Part shown: one piece after another, positions 45,279 through 54,721 of the stretch | How the letters are laid out: each line of letters opens with the position of its first letter | How positions within the stretch are numbered: the first letter of the stretch is position 1 | Assembly (NCBI RefSeq): GCF_035994185.1 | Contig: NZ_CP108538.1 | Span: forward strand, 7,319,501-7,383,500 | Direction: 5' to 3' | DNA: 64,000 nt | Origin: Streptomyces sp. NBC_01217 | GTDB taxonomy: Bacteria > Actinomycetota > Actinomycetes > Streptomycetales > Streptomycetaceae | Made by a program: the position numbers and the translations under genes | The notes under the pieces: model-generated | Told to the model about the DNA's origin: nothing | The model's database searches: none | The model's input: only the letters and a program-made list of their open reading frames with translations

Positions 45279-46508
45279 TCAGCGGCTCGACGTCGGGCGC
45301 AGACGCACGGGGACGGAGGTGTGTCCGTTGCTGATCAGGCTCGGCAGCGCCTCCAGCGCGGCTCGCTCCGTGGCGAGTTGGGCGTCGGGGAAGCGCTCGA
45401 AGAGCAGGCGCAGCGCGGTGGCGACTTCGAGGCGGGCCAGCGGGGCGCCGAGGCAGAAATGGACGCCGTGTCCGAAGGCCAGGTGTTCCTTGCTGGGGCG
45501 GGTAGCGTCGAAGCGGTCGGCGTCCTTGTGCCAGTCGGGGTGGCGGTTGGCGGCGGCGTAGGAGGCGAGGATCGCCTCACCGGTCTTGATCGTCTGCCCG
45601 TCCGGGAGGGGGATGTCGGTGCGGGCGTAGCGCAGGGGAAGGTGCTTGACCGCGGGCTGGTGGCGCAGGGTCTCCTCGACCACGTCCTGCCAGGTGCAGC
45701 GGCCGTCCCGGACGTGGGCGAGCTGCTGCGGGTCGGACAGCAGGGTGGTGATGGCCTGGTCGATGACGTTGACGGTGGTCTCGTACCCGGCGCTGATCAT
45801 CAACAGGAGCGTGTCGCGCAGCTCGGCGTGGCTGAGGGCGGAGCCGTCTTCCTCGTCGCGGGCGGCGATCAGCAGTGAGGTCATGTCCTCGCCAGGCTCG
45901 GTGCGCTTGATCTCGATCAGGGCGTCCAGCAGGCCATACAGGGCGGCGGTGTTCGCGGCCTGTTCCTCGGCGGAGAGGTGGGTGGCGAACACGTTGTCCA
46001 CCACGGTGCGGAACTCGGTGCGCCGGTCGGCAGGGACGCCCATGAGCTTGCCGATGACGGCGATCGGGAGCGGGTATGCGAGGTGCTCGCGCAGGTCGGC
46101 CACCTCGCCGGCCGGGAGGGCGTCGAGATCGTCGAGCATGCTGGCCACGAGGGCCTCGATGTCCGCCTGGAGGGCGGCGGTGCGGCGGGCCGAGAGGGCG
46201 GGGGCGACCATGCGGCGCAGGCGGCTGTGGTTGTCGCCGTAGGCGGTGAACATGTTCTCCACCGCCACCCACAGGGCCAGTGGCCAGGTGGGCACGGTCT
46301 CGGCGAAGGCCGGCCAGTGGGCGCGGCCGTCCTTGGAGACGTCCTTGCTGGTGAGGAGCTGCTTGAGGAGCGCCGGGTCGGAGACGGACCAGGCGCGCAC
46401 GCCGAGGATGTCCACCAGTGTGGCGGAGCCGCGCTCGCGCAGGGCCTGGTGTTCAGCGTCCGGGTCGGATCCGGTCGGGTCGAGGACGAGTATCTGCTGT
46501 TCGGGCAT
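45279..46508 (-). CDS. Cytochrome P450, CYP154-like
   Basis: 409 aa haem monooxygenase. Heme-Cys motif FGHGVHFCLGAPLARLE, ExxR in VVEETLRHQPAV and oxygen-activation helix ISAGYETTVNV are intact. It is 13 bp after a second P450 that lacks ExxR, and downstream of cvnA-D, the arrangement known for conservon-linked CYP157/CYP154 pairs. Substrate unknown. Confidence 0.93.
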   Translation of the reverse strand: MPEQQILVLDPTGSDPDAEHQALRERGSATLVDILGVRAWSVSDPALLKQLLTSKDVSKDGRAHWPAFAETVPTWPLALWVAVENMFTAYGDNHSRLRRMVAPALSARRTAALQADIEALVASMLDDLDALPAGEVADLREHLAYPLPIAVIGKLMGVPADRRTEFRTVVDNVFATHLSAEEQAANTAALYGLLDALIEIKRTEPGEDMTSLLIAARDEEDGSALSHAELRDTLLLMISAGYETTVNVIDQAITTLLSDPQQLAHVRDGRCTWQDVVEETLRHQPAVKHLPLRYARTDIPLPDGQTIKTGEAILASYAAANRHPDWHKDADRFDATRPSKEHLAFGHGVHFCLGAPLARLEVATALRLLFERFPDAQLATERAALEALPSLISNGHTSVPVRLRPTSSR

Positions 46509-46521
46509 GTTGAGGTCTCTT

Positions 46522-47700
46522 TCAGCTTGTGGGGAAGGTGACGGGCAGGGCGACCAGCGAGCGGTGGAAGGGGCCGGGGCGCCAGACGAGGTCGTCGCGG
46601 TGGCCGTCGAGGTCCATCTCGGGCAGGGCGTCGAGGATGTGGAGGATGGCGGCTTCGGCGATGAGGTACGCGTGCGAGCTGGCCGGGCAGCTGTGCGGGC
46701 CGGCTCCCCAGGCGAGGTGGGCCCGATTGCCCAGAGACCGGTGGGATCCCAGGGCGGGGTCGTTATTGCAGGCGGCGTAACTGATGACCACCGGCTGGTC
46801 GGCCGGAAGCAGGAAGCCGCCGATGTCGACCGGCCGGGTCGGGTAGGTCATCGCGAAGTTCGCCAGCGGGGGGTCGCGGTAGAGGACGCTGTCCAGGGCC
46901 TCGCGGACGGAGGCGTCGCCGGCGTGCAGGTCTCCGGAGAACTTACTGTTGGTGAGCATCTCCAGGAGCGTGTTCGTGATCAGGTTGGTCAGGGGCTCGA
47001 TGCCCGCCCCATAGAGGGTGATGAGCTGGTGGCCCATCTCGGTGTCATTCAGCCGGGCGACGTGGGCGAGGAGCCTGCTGGTCACATCGTCGCCGGGCTG
47101 CCGGCGGCGCAAGGCGACGAGGTCCGCCACGGCCTGGGTGAGGATCTGGTTACCAATGGAGGCGTTGACCCCGTCGAAGATCTTCGCCATCCCGTCCGCG
47201 ATCCGGTGGCCGACCTCGGCGGGGCAGCCGAGCAGGTGGCTGAGCGTCCGAAACGCCAGAGGCCAGGCGTACTGCGACAGCAGGTCCGCTTTGCCGCCGG
47301 CCTTGAAGGCTTTGATGGTCTGTTCGGCGACCAGTTCGACATGAGCGTGCAGCGCGTGCTGGTCGACGGCTCCCAGGGCCGAGGTGTTCGCGGCTCGGTA
47401 GCGGGCGTGTTCGGCGCCGGCCGACCGCAGGGCGTTGGGGCGCCACTCCATCATCGGCCGGATGGGGCAGGCGTCGGGGACAGACTGCTGCCACCGGCGC
47501 GGGTCGGCGGGAAAGCGCTGCGGGTCGCCGAGAATGCGGCGCGCCTCCTCGTAGCCGACGACCAGCGTGGCGGGCACTCCGGGGGCCAGGTCCACGGGGA
47601 CCAGGGGGCCGAACTGCTCGCGCATGCGCTGGTAGGCGGCGTGCGGATGCTGGGCGAAGTCCGGTTCGTACAGGGGAATTTGGTGGATCGCGTTGCTCAC
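46522..47700 (-). CDS. Cytochrome P450, CYP157-like, ExxR motif lost
   Basis: 392 aa. Heme-Cys motif WGAGPHSCPASSH is kept, but the K-helix ExxR region reads LDSVLYRDPPL, with Ser and Tyr in the Glu and Arg positions. CYP157 members of Streptomyces conservons share exactly this loss. GTG 47700 overlaps the cvnD stop (GTGA). It may work together with the next P450 or have a structural role. Confidence 0.9.
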   Translation of the reverse strand: MSNAIHQIPLYEPDFAQHPHAAYQRMREQFGPLVPVDLAPGVPATLVVGYEEARRILGDPQRFPADPRRWQQSVPDACPIRPMMEWRPNALRSAGAEHARYRAANTSALGAVDQHALHAHVELVAEQTIKAFKAGGKADLLSQYAWPLAFRTLSHLLGCPAEVGHRIADGMAKIFDGVNASIGNQILTQAVADLVALRRRQPGDDVTSRLLAHVARLNDTEMGHQLITLYGAGIEPLTNLITNTLLEMLTNSKFSGDLHAGDASVREALDSVLYRDPPLANFAMTYPTRPVDIGGFLLPADQPVVISYAACNNDPALGSHRSLGNRAHLAWGAGPHSCPASSHAYLIAEAAILHILDALPEMDLDGHRDDLVWRPGPFHRSLVALPVTFPTS

Positions 47701-48299
47701 GGTCGGGGCTCCAGACGGTGCGCGAGACGGGCGAGGTATTCGGTGAGCTGGATCAGGGCCTGCATGCAGGACGCTCGCTCGCGGGCGTCGCACACGGTCA
47801 GCGGCGTATGTCCCTCCAGGGCGAGGGCCTCGTGGACCTCGTCGAGCGGATAGTGGGGTGCGCCGTCGAACTGATTGACCGCGACCGCGTACGGGACGCC
47901 GTTCTCTTCGAGGAGGCCGAGGATTTCGTGGGAGGCGTCCAGGTCACGCGGGTCGACGAGGACCAAGGCACCGAGGGCGCCGATGATCAACTCCTGCCAC
48001 AGGAAGCTGAATCGGGCCTGGCCTGGTGTTCCGAACAGGTAGAGCACGAGGTCGTCGCTGAGGTGCTTGCGCCCGAAGTCCACACCGACGGTGGTGGTGG
48101 ACTTGGCCGGCGTGCGGGCGAGATCGTCGACCAGGGCGCTCGCGCGGGTGATGGTCTCCTCCATGTGGACCGGAGGCACCTCGGAGACGCTGCTGACGAA
48201 GGTGGTCTTGCCCACGCCGAAGGCTCCGGCGACCACGATCTTCGCGGTAGCCGTCACCGTGCGCGCGACGAACCGGTCAGGCGTGAGCGCGGAGTCCAT
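47697..48299 (-). CDS. cvnD: Conservon GTPase CvnD
   Basis: 200 aa Ras/MglA-like ATP/GTP-binding protein. P-loop VVAGAFGVGKTTF, switch TTVGVDFG, G3-like LFGTPGQARF and the base motif VNQFD are in order. Fourth protein of the cvnA-D relay, in which the histidine-kinase-like CvnA scaffolds CvnB, C and D at the membrane. Overlaps cvnC by 23 bp. Confidence 0.95.
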   Translation of the reverse strand: MDSALTPDRFVARTVTATAKIVVAGAFGVGKTTFVSSVSEVPPVHMEETITRASALVDDLARTPAKSTTTVGVDFGRKHLSDDLVLYLFGTPGQARFSFLWQELIIGALGALVLVDPRDLDASHEILGLLEENGVPYAVAVNQFDGAPHYPLDEVHEALALEGHTPLTVCDARERASCMQALIQLTEYLARLAHRLEPRP

Positions 48300-48633
48300 T
48301 GAGAACCCTTTCAATGAGTGAGGCCGGTGGCCGGCCGTCGTCCTGGCCCTGGGCAAGGGTCATCAGTCCGTGTCCGATGAGGTCGGCGACGAGAATCCGG
48401 GTGGTCGAGGGTGGGAGGGCCAAGGCGGAGGCGATCTCGGCGACGGACAGTCCTCCGCCTTGCGAGGGCGCGAACAGGGCGAGCACGCGACGTGCGTCCG
48501 GGTTCAGGCCGGGGCGTGTGCCGGTCGCGGCGAAGACCAGGCTCTCCAGGCGCACGTCCTTGCTGGGACGGGTGCGTCCGCCCGTGCGGACGTAGGGCCT
48601 GACCAGATCCGGGTCCTGCCGCGGCCTGCTCAT
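48277..48633 (-). CDS. cvnC: Conservon protein CvnC (DUF742)
   Basis: 118 aa. DUF742 signature: LVRPYVRTGGRT near the start and a winged-helix-like middle (LSVAEIASALALPPSTTRILV, DLIGHGLM). ATG 48633 overlaps cvnB stop. Accessory part of the conservon complex. Confidence 0.93.
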   Translation of the reverse strand: MSRPRQDPDLVRPYVRTGGRTRPSKDVRLESLVFAATGTRPGLNPDARRVLALFAPSQGGGLSVAEIASALALPPSTTRILVADLIGHGLMTLAQGQDDGRPPASLIERVLNGLRAHA

Positions 48634-49037
48634 GCCAGTGGTTCCGTGCCGTCGGCGACGCGCGTCTTGACACCCAGCCGGTCGCCCACGCTCGCGGCCA
48701 GGCGCAGGGCGGCCTCGCTGATCACACCGATGTCCGCGTGGGGGCTGTTGGTCCGGACGGCTAGCATCGTGTTCTTGCCGGCCGGGATGAGCAGGTGGAT
48801 GTGGTCGACCGACTCCATGACGAACTGGCGGACGCCACCGCCGTTCGTCTCCCGGTCGTAGGCCCGTGATGCACCCCATAGCGTGGAGGCGATCGCCGAG
48901 ATCTTCTCGGCGCGTTCGCGCTGCAGCCGGTCGGTGTGGGCCGGGCTCATGCCGTCCGCGGCGACCAGGACGGCGTACTCCACGCCGGCGGTGTCCTCCA
49001 GGCTTTCGAGGAGCCAGCCGATGTTCTTGTCGCTCAT
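48630..49037 (-). CDS. cvnB: Conservon protein CvnB (roadblock/LC7)
   Basis: 135 aa roadblock/LC7 protein; DKNIGWLLESLEDTAGVEYAVLVAADG is the family opening. Such proteins bind and regulate MglA-type GTPases, here CvnD. ATG overlaps the cvnA stop. Confidence 0.95.
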   Translation of the reverse strand: MSDKNIGWLLESLEDTAGVEYAVLVAADGMSPAHTDRLQRERAEKISAIASTLWGASRAYDRETNGGGVRQFVMESVDHIHLLIPAGKNTMLAVRTNSPHADIGVISEAALRLAASVGDRLGVKTRVADGTEPLA

Positions 49038-50497
49038 GAGTCATGTCCTTGATCGGTGTCGGCGATGGGGAGTTGGGTGTTTTGCTCGGTGCGGGCGCGT
49101 TGGGTGCCACGGGCCCAGGCGGCAATCACGCTCGCTCGTCCCGGCTCGGCGTTGGCCGGGCGTGGGGCGGGAGCGGGGGCAGGTGCGGTTCGGCGGTCGC
49201 GCACCGTCAGCCCACTGTCGGTCGTACGGGCAGCGGGGCGTGCCTGGCCGGACTCCCCGGCCGCCGGGGCGGGGGTGAGCGCGGGCTGCGGGGTCACCGG
49301 GAACGGGGCGAGCGCGGGCGGCTGGCCGGCCGGGACGGGGGCGAGCGCGAGCGGCGGCGGAGCGTCCTGTGCCGGTTTCGTGAGTGCCGGCGGCGCCTGC
49401 GGTGTCGTGGTGAGGAGGTCCTGGGGGAGGGTGAGGAGCGCGCGGGTGCCCAGCAGGGAGTTGGGTGCCTGGACGTCGACCCGGAATCCGTAGGTGCTCG
49501 CGAGGGCGGCGGCGACCCTGAATCCGGTCTGCGGGCGGGCGCCGAGCTGCGTGATGTCGTCCGTGCGGTACCCGGTAAGGATGTCCCGGGCAGCGTCGAG
49601 CTGCTCAGGCGTCATCCGCAGGCCGCTGTCGTCCACGAAGATGGTGACCCCGTGGTGGCCCTGCTCGAAGGACACGTGCACTTTCGACTGTGGTGGCGAG
49701 AAACGCAGTGCGTTGTCCAGCAGGAGCGCGAGGGTGTGCACCACGGGCCCGACCACGCGGGTCCTCACCGCGACGTTGAGTTCCTGAGGTTGTACGCGCT
49801 GGTAGTCCTCGACGTAGCCCATCGCGGCCCGCACCACATCGGTCAGCGTCGTCGTGGGCCAATGCCGGGTCAACTTGCCGCCGGCCAGGATGGTCCAGCC
49901 CTGGGCGACCAGCAACATCTGCTGGACCGTGTGGTCGATACCGGTCAGCGTCTCGAACGCGGCGTCGTCCTCGTGCTCGCGCACGCCTTCGCTGACCTTG
50001 CGGCTGGTCTTGGCCGCCATGCCCACGAGCGCCGACGACACACTGCGCACCGCAGCCTCGGTCGACCGCAAGGCCGTGGCACGTACACGCGCGATCTCTT
50101 CCTGCGCGGCGGTGTGCGAACGCCGCAACTCCTCCGCTCCGAGCGTCTTCGCCTGTTCGATCTCCTGGTGCGCCGCGTACTGGATGTCGCGCACCACAGC
50201 CTGGACGACGCCGGCGGTGCCCTTGACCGCCGCGGTCAGCCGCTCACCGACCAGGGTGCCGGCCAGTTCCGGTGCAGGGGACGGCACGGAGATCCGACCG
50301 CCCGCCTGGTGGATCTGGGGCAGCGTGTCGTGGACCAGTTTCTGCAGGGCACGCTCGGTCGCCTGTTGTTCGCGGGCCAGGAGGTGGGCCTGCTGCCGCG
50401 CCTTCTGCCAGCGGCGGTGGGCGACCCAGGCCGCTGCCACGGCGACTATGGCCGCAGTGGCGAGCAGGATGACCATGGTGGTGGCGGTCGCGTTCAT
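49034..50497 (-). CDS. cvnA: Conservon sensor kinase-like protein CvnA
   Basis: 487 aa. One N-terminal membrane helix (about 5-24), a coiled-coil (26-170), a HATPase domain (about 250-355; N-box LLLDNALRFSPP, G1 DDSGLRM) and a Pro/Ala-rich tail. The usual phosphoacceptor His region is not convincing, as in other CvnA proteins. Starts at ATG 50497, one base into the GH15 stop, so it is coupled to that gene. Confidence 0.93.
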   Translation of the reverse strand: MNATATTMVILLATAAIVAVAAAWVAHRRWQKARQQAHLLAREQQATERALQKLVHDTLPQIHQAGGRISVPSPAPELAGTLVGERLTAAVKGTAGVVQAVVRDIQYAAHQEIEQAKTLGAEELRRSHTAAQEEIARVRATALRSTEAAVRSVSSALVGMAAKTSRKVSEGVREHEDDAAFETLTGIDHTVQQMLLVAQGWTILAGGKLTRHWPTTTLTDVVRAAMGYVEDYQRVQPQELNVAVRTRVVGPVVHTLALLLDNALRFSPPQSKVHVSFEQGHHGVTIFVDDSGLRMTPEQLDAARDILTGYRTDDITQLGARPQTGFRVAAALASTYGFRVDVQAPNSLLGTRALLTLPQDLLTTTPQAPPALTKPAQDAPPPLALAPVPAGQPPALAPFPVTPQPALTPAPAAGESGQARPAARTTDSGLTVRDRRTAPAPAPAPRPANAEPGRASVIAAWARGTQRARTEQNTQLPIADTDQGHDS

Positions 50498-52341
50498 CAG
50501 ACACCCGCCGCCAGGAGCACGTCGGCCTTGGCTGCGGGCGCCCGCGAGCCGAGCTGCTGCAGTAGAAGCGCGGACCCGATCACTCCGATGTGGCTGTACG
50601 CCTGCGGGAAGTTGCCGAGTTGCCGCCCGGTGGCGTGGTCGTACTCCTCGGCGAGCAGGCCGAGGTCGGTGCGCAGGGCCAGGAGCCGGTCGAAGAGAGC
50701 GCGGGCTTCGTCCAGGCGGCCGGTCAGGGCGAGCGAGTCGACCATCCAGAACGAGCAGAGCAGGAAGGTCCCCTCGTCACCGGCCAGGCCGTCGACCCCG
50801 ATGTGGTCGCCGGCGGTCGGGTAGCGCCGTACGAATCCCTCCGGGGTGGACAGTTGCTGGCGCACTGCCCCCACCGTCCCCAGCACGCGGGGGTCGTCGG
50901 GGGGCAGGAATCCCACCCGGGGGATCAGCAGCAGGGCGGCATCGACCTCCTGCGATCCGTACGACTGCGTGAAGGTGTTGCGGCCCGTGTCGAAGCCGCG
51001 AGTGCACACCTCGTGGTGGATGGCCTCGCGCAGTTCCATCAGAGCGAACAGGTCGGCGTCCAGGGCGCCGGCCTCGATCAGGTGGATCGTCCGGTCGACC
51101 GCGACCCAGGCCATGACCTTGGAGTGCACGAAGTGGCGGCGCTCACCTCGGACTTCCCAGATCCCCTCGTCGGGCATCTCCCACCGCTCGGCAAGGTGCT
51201 TGACCAGCCGCTGGTGCAGGACGGCGGTGTCGCCGCAGCGGGCGACCCCGCCGAGGTGCGCGAGGTACAGGGTCTCGATCACGTAGCCGTACACGTCGAG
51301 CTGCAGCTGGTTCGCAGCACCGTTGCCGACCCGGACCGGGACCGAGTTCTCGTATCCGGGCAGCCACCCCAGCTCCCGCTCCTCCAGATCACCCTTCCCG
51401 GTGATCCCGTACATGATTTGCAGGTTCTCCGGATCGCCGGCCACGGCCCGCAGCAGCCACCGCCGCCACGCCTCGGCCTCCTGCCGGTACCCCGACCCGA
51501 GCAAGGCGGTCAGGGTGGTGGAGGCGTCGCGCAGCCAGGTGTAGCGATAGTCCCAGTTCCGGCCCCCGCCGATCTCCTCCGGCAGCGACGCGGTCGGTGC
51601 GGCGACGATGCCGCCGCTGGGGGCGTACGTCATCGCCTTCAGGGTGATCAGCGACCGGACGAAGGCTTCCCGGTGAGCGCCGTTGTAGGTGCACTGACTA
51701 GCCAAGTCCTCCCAGAACGCGAGGGTCGCGGCGAGCGCCGCCTCGGGCTCCGGGATCTCCGGCGCGGCCCCGTGAGAGGGCTCCCAGCTCAGGACGAAGG
51801 GGACGGTGTCGCCGGCGGCGACCGTGAAGGAGCTGACGATCGCGCCGTCCTTCTCGTCCAGTTCGATGGACGTGTCCAGCCACAGGGCGTCCCCGCCGCC
51901 CTCGGCGATCATGCGTCCCCCCAGCTCGTGGATCCACGGGCTGACCCGTCCGTAGCCGGGGCGGGCACGCAGCGTGGAGACCATCGCGACCTCGCCGACC
52001 GTTCCCTCCACGATCCGGATCACCTGCGGTGCTCCGTCCCGGGGCGGCATGAAATCGGTGACCTTCGCGCTGCCGGAAGGCGTCGTCCACACCGTCTCCA
52101 GCACGAGGGACTCGCCGACATAGCGCCGCTCGGCAACCGCACCGGCTCTTCCTACGTACGCGGCGGCCGGGGCTATGCGCCACGCCCCGTGCTTCTGCGT
52201 TCCGAGCAGCGCAGCGAAGGGTGCCGGCGAGTCGAAGCGGGGAAGGCACAGCCAGTCGATCGAGCCGTCGTCGCAGACGTGGGCACTGGTCTGCATGTCG
52301 CCGATCAGGCCGTACTGCTCGATACGCGGAAGGCGTTTCAT
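50497..52341 (-). CDS. GH15 glycoside hydrolase (glucoamylase/trehalase type)
   Basis: 614 aa. MKRLPRIEQYGLIGDMQTSA and GSIDWLCLPRFDSPA form the N-terminal beta domain. The (alpha/alpha)6 catalytic part carries GGRNWDYRYTWLRDAS and a late Glu region FLLCSFWMVDSL. Actinobacterial members hydrolyse trehalose or alpha-glucans. Head of the long minus-strand run; ends in a one-base overlap with cvnA, an association not obviously functional. Confidence 0.93.
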   Translation of the reverse strand: MKRLPRIEQYGLIGDMQTSAHVCDDGSIDWLCLPRFDSPAPFAALLGTQKHGAWRIAPAAAYVGRAGAVAERRYVGESLVLETVWTTPSGSAKVTDFMPPRDGAPQVIRIVEGTVGEVAMVSTLRARPGYGRVSPWIHELGGRMIAEGGGDALWLDTSIELDEKDGAIVSSFTVAAGDTVPFVLSWEPSHGAAPEIPEPEAALAATLAFWEDLASQCTYNGAHREAFVRSLITLKAMTYAPSGGIVAAPTASLPEEIGGGRNWDYRYTWLRDASTTLTALLGSGYRQEAEAWRRWLLRAVAGDPENLQIMYGITGKGDLEERELGWLPGYENSVPVRVGNGAANQLQLDVYGYVIETLYLAHLGGVARCGDTAVLHQRLVKHLAERWEMPDEGIWEVRGERRHFVHSKVMAWVAVDRTIHLIEAGALDADLFALMELREAIHHEVCTRGFDTGRNTFTQSYGSQEVDAALLLIPRVGFLPPDDPRVLGTVGAVRQQLSTPEGFVRRYPTAGDHIGVDGLAGDEGTFLLCSFWMVDSLALTGRLDEARALFDRLLALRTDLGLLAEEYDHATGRQLGNFPQAYSHIGVIGSALLLQQLGSRAPAAKADVLLAAGV

Positions 52342-52433
52342 CGTGTGGGTCTCCGTTAGGCCCCGCGGATCCGGGGATGGCTTGAGGGCCGCCGAAACGG
52401 CCGGGAACGGTCGGTGAGGAGAGACTCCGGTGG

Positions 52434-52580
52434 TCACCGGAGCGGGGGAGGCTCGATCTGCGTCGGCGGGGAATCCTCGCCGGGTGGAGCGGCAGGACCG
52501 GTCGCACGACCGCCGCGGAGAACCAGCCACGCCATGGGGCCGAGAATCAGCGCGATCAGAACTGCCCCGGTGACGGTCAT
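52434..52580 (-). CDS. Small single-helix membrane protein
   Basis: 48 aa: one membrane helix (VTGAVLIALILGPMAWLVL) and a Pro-rich tail. The ATG overlaps the DUF6415 stop as ATGA, which supports translation. Function unknown. Confidence 0.65.
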   Translation of the reverse strand: MTVTGAVLIALILGPMAWLVLRGGRATGPAAPPGEDSPPTQIEPPPLR

Positions 52581-53071
52581 GTCCGGGGCACCGACGCGGC
52601 CAGAACCAAGCAGGCGAAGGCGACGGCGAAGACCGCGCCGCGCAGCAGGTTGATCTGCGGCTTCCACCAAGGCCGTCTCCGCGTCGGCTTCGGGGGGCCG
52701 ACGCCGTGTGCTTGCACGGTCGCAACGAGTTCCTGGGTCGCTTCGGCGAGCTTGACCAGGTACACCCTGCTGGGCATGTAGCCGTCGGGAACGCTCTCCG
52801 AGCCGACCTGGTGCGCGCGGCACAAGGCCGGTTCTCCCGGCGACGCCATGACTCCGAGTTGGCTGATGTGGCCACGCAGGCGCCGCGCGAGTTCTTCCAC
52901 GTCAGCGGCGCTCTCCGGCAGCGACGAGTCCTCGTCCAGCACGAGCGTCACCGTCTCCGCTGCGGCCACCGCCTGATTTCGCTGCGGACCCAGTGCGGCG
53001 GGGACGCGATCCCGCCTGCCCCGACCAACGCGCTGACAGGCTTCCCGGCGGGGAGCCAGCGAGAGACGCAT
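52577..53071 (-). CDS. DUF6415 family protein
   Basis: 164 aa. DUF6415 traits: ELARRLRGHISQLGV, RVYLVKLAEATQELVA, and a C-terminal membrane helix (LLRGAVFAVAFACLVLAASV). Streptomyces encode many such proteins near regulators; no reaction is known. ATG 53071 is the likely start. Coupled to the 48-aa membrane gene. Confidence 0.72.
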   Translation of the reverse strand: MRLSLAPRREACQRVGRGRRDRVPAALGPQRNQAVAAAETVTLVLDEDSSLPESAADVEELARRLRGHISQLGVMASPGEPALCRAHQVGSESVPDGYMPSRVYLVKLAEATQELVATVQAHGVGPPKPTRRRPWWKPQINLLRGAVFAVAFACLVLAASVPRT

Positions 53072-53260
53072 GACACAACTCCTGTTCAGATCAAGCCAAG
53101 TTGAGTGGAGATCGTCGTACGGTGCCGACGGCTGGCGTGCAAAGTGAGTGATCCGGCGGCTACGTTGAGCGAACCGTGAATCCCCGCCGAGGGGTATGCC
53201 TGCGCGGCCCCCAAGGCCGTCAAAGGCGTCAAAGATCATTTCGGAACCGAGGGGCAGCCC

Positions 53261-54649
53261 ATGGCCCGTGCGCGAAACATCGCCCTCGCCGCACTCCTGC
53301 GCGAAGCAGGCTGGTCCCAGCCACAAGTAGCCGCCGCAGTCGTCCGAGTAGCCGCGGAGAGCGGTGCGCGCGAGCTGGAGGCCATCTCCCGCTCGCACAT
53401 CGCCATGTGGGTCCAGGGCACGCGGCCGAGCGGAAGAGCGCCCCGTATCCTGCGCGAGACGCTGTCCCGCAGACTCGGCCGCCGCCTCACCCTGGCCGAC
53501 CTCGGGCTGGAAGAAGGGCCGACAGGCACGACCGACAGTGGTTCCGACTGGAGCGTCGACCCTCTGACCGTGCTGGCCGAGCTGGGAAGCGACGACCTCG
53601 ATATGCACCGACGCAAGCTGCTGGCGACCGCCGCGTACTCGGCCGCCGGCCTCGCCTTGCCCACCGCCTCGTGGTGGGCAGCCGCCCCTGCCGCAGCGGC
53701 GAAGCGCCCAGCAGTCTCCCCCCGGCTGGTGGCCCAAGCCGACATCGATGATGTCCTCGACCTGACGACCTTCTACTCCGCTCGGGACCAGCAGCGCGGT
53801 GGAGCCTCGGGGCGCTCGGCACTCGCCGGCCACCTTCGCGACGATGCGGTGCCCCTGCTCGGCAGCAGGTTCCGCACGGAGCAGCTCCGCCGCGACACGT
53901 ACTCGGCCGTGGCGGAGATGACCTACCTCGCAGGCTGGATGGCCTTCGACGCCTCCGAGCACCGCACCGCCCAGCGCTACCTCACCCTTGCCGCCCGCAT
54001 CGCGGCCGAAGCTGGCGACGGACCGCTCGGCGGCCACATCCTGCGCGCCCTCGCACACCAAGCCGTGGACCTTGGGCACCCTCGCAGAGCGCTCGCCTTG
54101 GCCGACGCCTCCATGTCCCGCGACCGCTACGGCCAGGCCAGCCCCCGAGAGAAGGCCCTGCTCGCGATCGTGCACGCCCGAGCCCTCGCGGCAGACGGCG
54201 ACCGCGCCGGCACTCTCGCGGCCATCAGCCGCGCAGAGCGGGACCTTGCCCGCGCCGACAACAACGACGCCCCCAGTCGCGTGGGCTTCTTCCAGGAAGC
54301 CTCCTTGGCCCACGAGACCGCCTGCGCCCTGCGCGACATGGGCCAGCCGCTGGACGCGGAGATCCACTTCCAGCGCAGCGTCGCCACCCGACGCCGCCAG
54401 CAATACGCCCGCACCCACAGCGTGACCCTCGGCTACCTCGGCGCCGTCCAGGTCCAGCAGGGACGCCTCGACGAGGCGTGCGCCACTTGGAACCAAGCCC
54501 TCGACGCCATGGCCGGCGTCCAGTCCGGCCGCGCCCGCGACGTCATCGTCCGCATGCAGAGCGACCTCTCGCCCGTCCGGCAACGCGGCGGTCGCCACGT
54601 TGCCGAACTGGACCGTCGCGCGCGAGACATGGTGCGCGCCATAGGCTGA
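53261..54649 (+). CDS. HTH regulator with TPR-like C-terminus
   Basis: 462 aa. The first 75 residues form a helix-turn-helix (IALAALLREAGWSQPQVAAA; SHIAMWVQGTRPSG). A TAT-like Arg/hydrophobic stretch (RRKLLATAAYSAAGLALP) at about 125 is common in this regulator group. TPR helices follow (AQRYLTLAARIAAEAGDGP; LGYLGAVQVQQGRLDEA). Divergent from DUF6415. Probably binds DNA and a peptide or protein signal. Confidence 0.82.
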   Translation: MARARNIALAALLREAGWSQPQVAAAVVRVAAESGARELEAISRSHIAMWVQGTRPSGRAPRILRETLSRRLGRRLTLADLGLEEGPTGTTDSGSDWSVDPLTVLAELGSDDLDMHRRKLLATAAYSAAGLALPTASWWAAAPAAAAKRPAVSPRLVAQADIDDVLDLTTFYSARDQQRGGASGRSALAGHLRDDAVPLLGSRFRTEQLRRDTYSAVAEMTYLAGWMAFDASEHRTAQRYLTLAARIAAEAGDGPLGGHILRALAHQAVDLGHPRRALALADASMSRDRYGQASPREKALLAIVHARALAADGDRAGTLAAISRAERDLARADNNDAPSRVGFFQEASLAHETACALRDMGQPLDAEIHFQRSVATRRRQQYARTHSVTLGYLGAVQVQQGRLDEACATWNQALDAMAGVQSGRARDVIVRMQSDLSPVRQRGGRHVAELDRRARDMVRAIG

Positions 54650-54721
54650 CCGTAGAGCAGATCCGCGGCGCCGACCGGAGGCCGCCGCACACGCTACGCC
54701 CATGGAGAGGAACGAGCGCTG

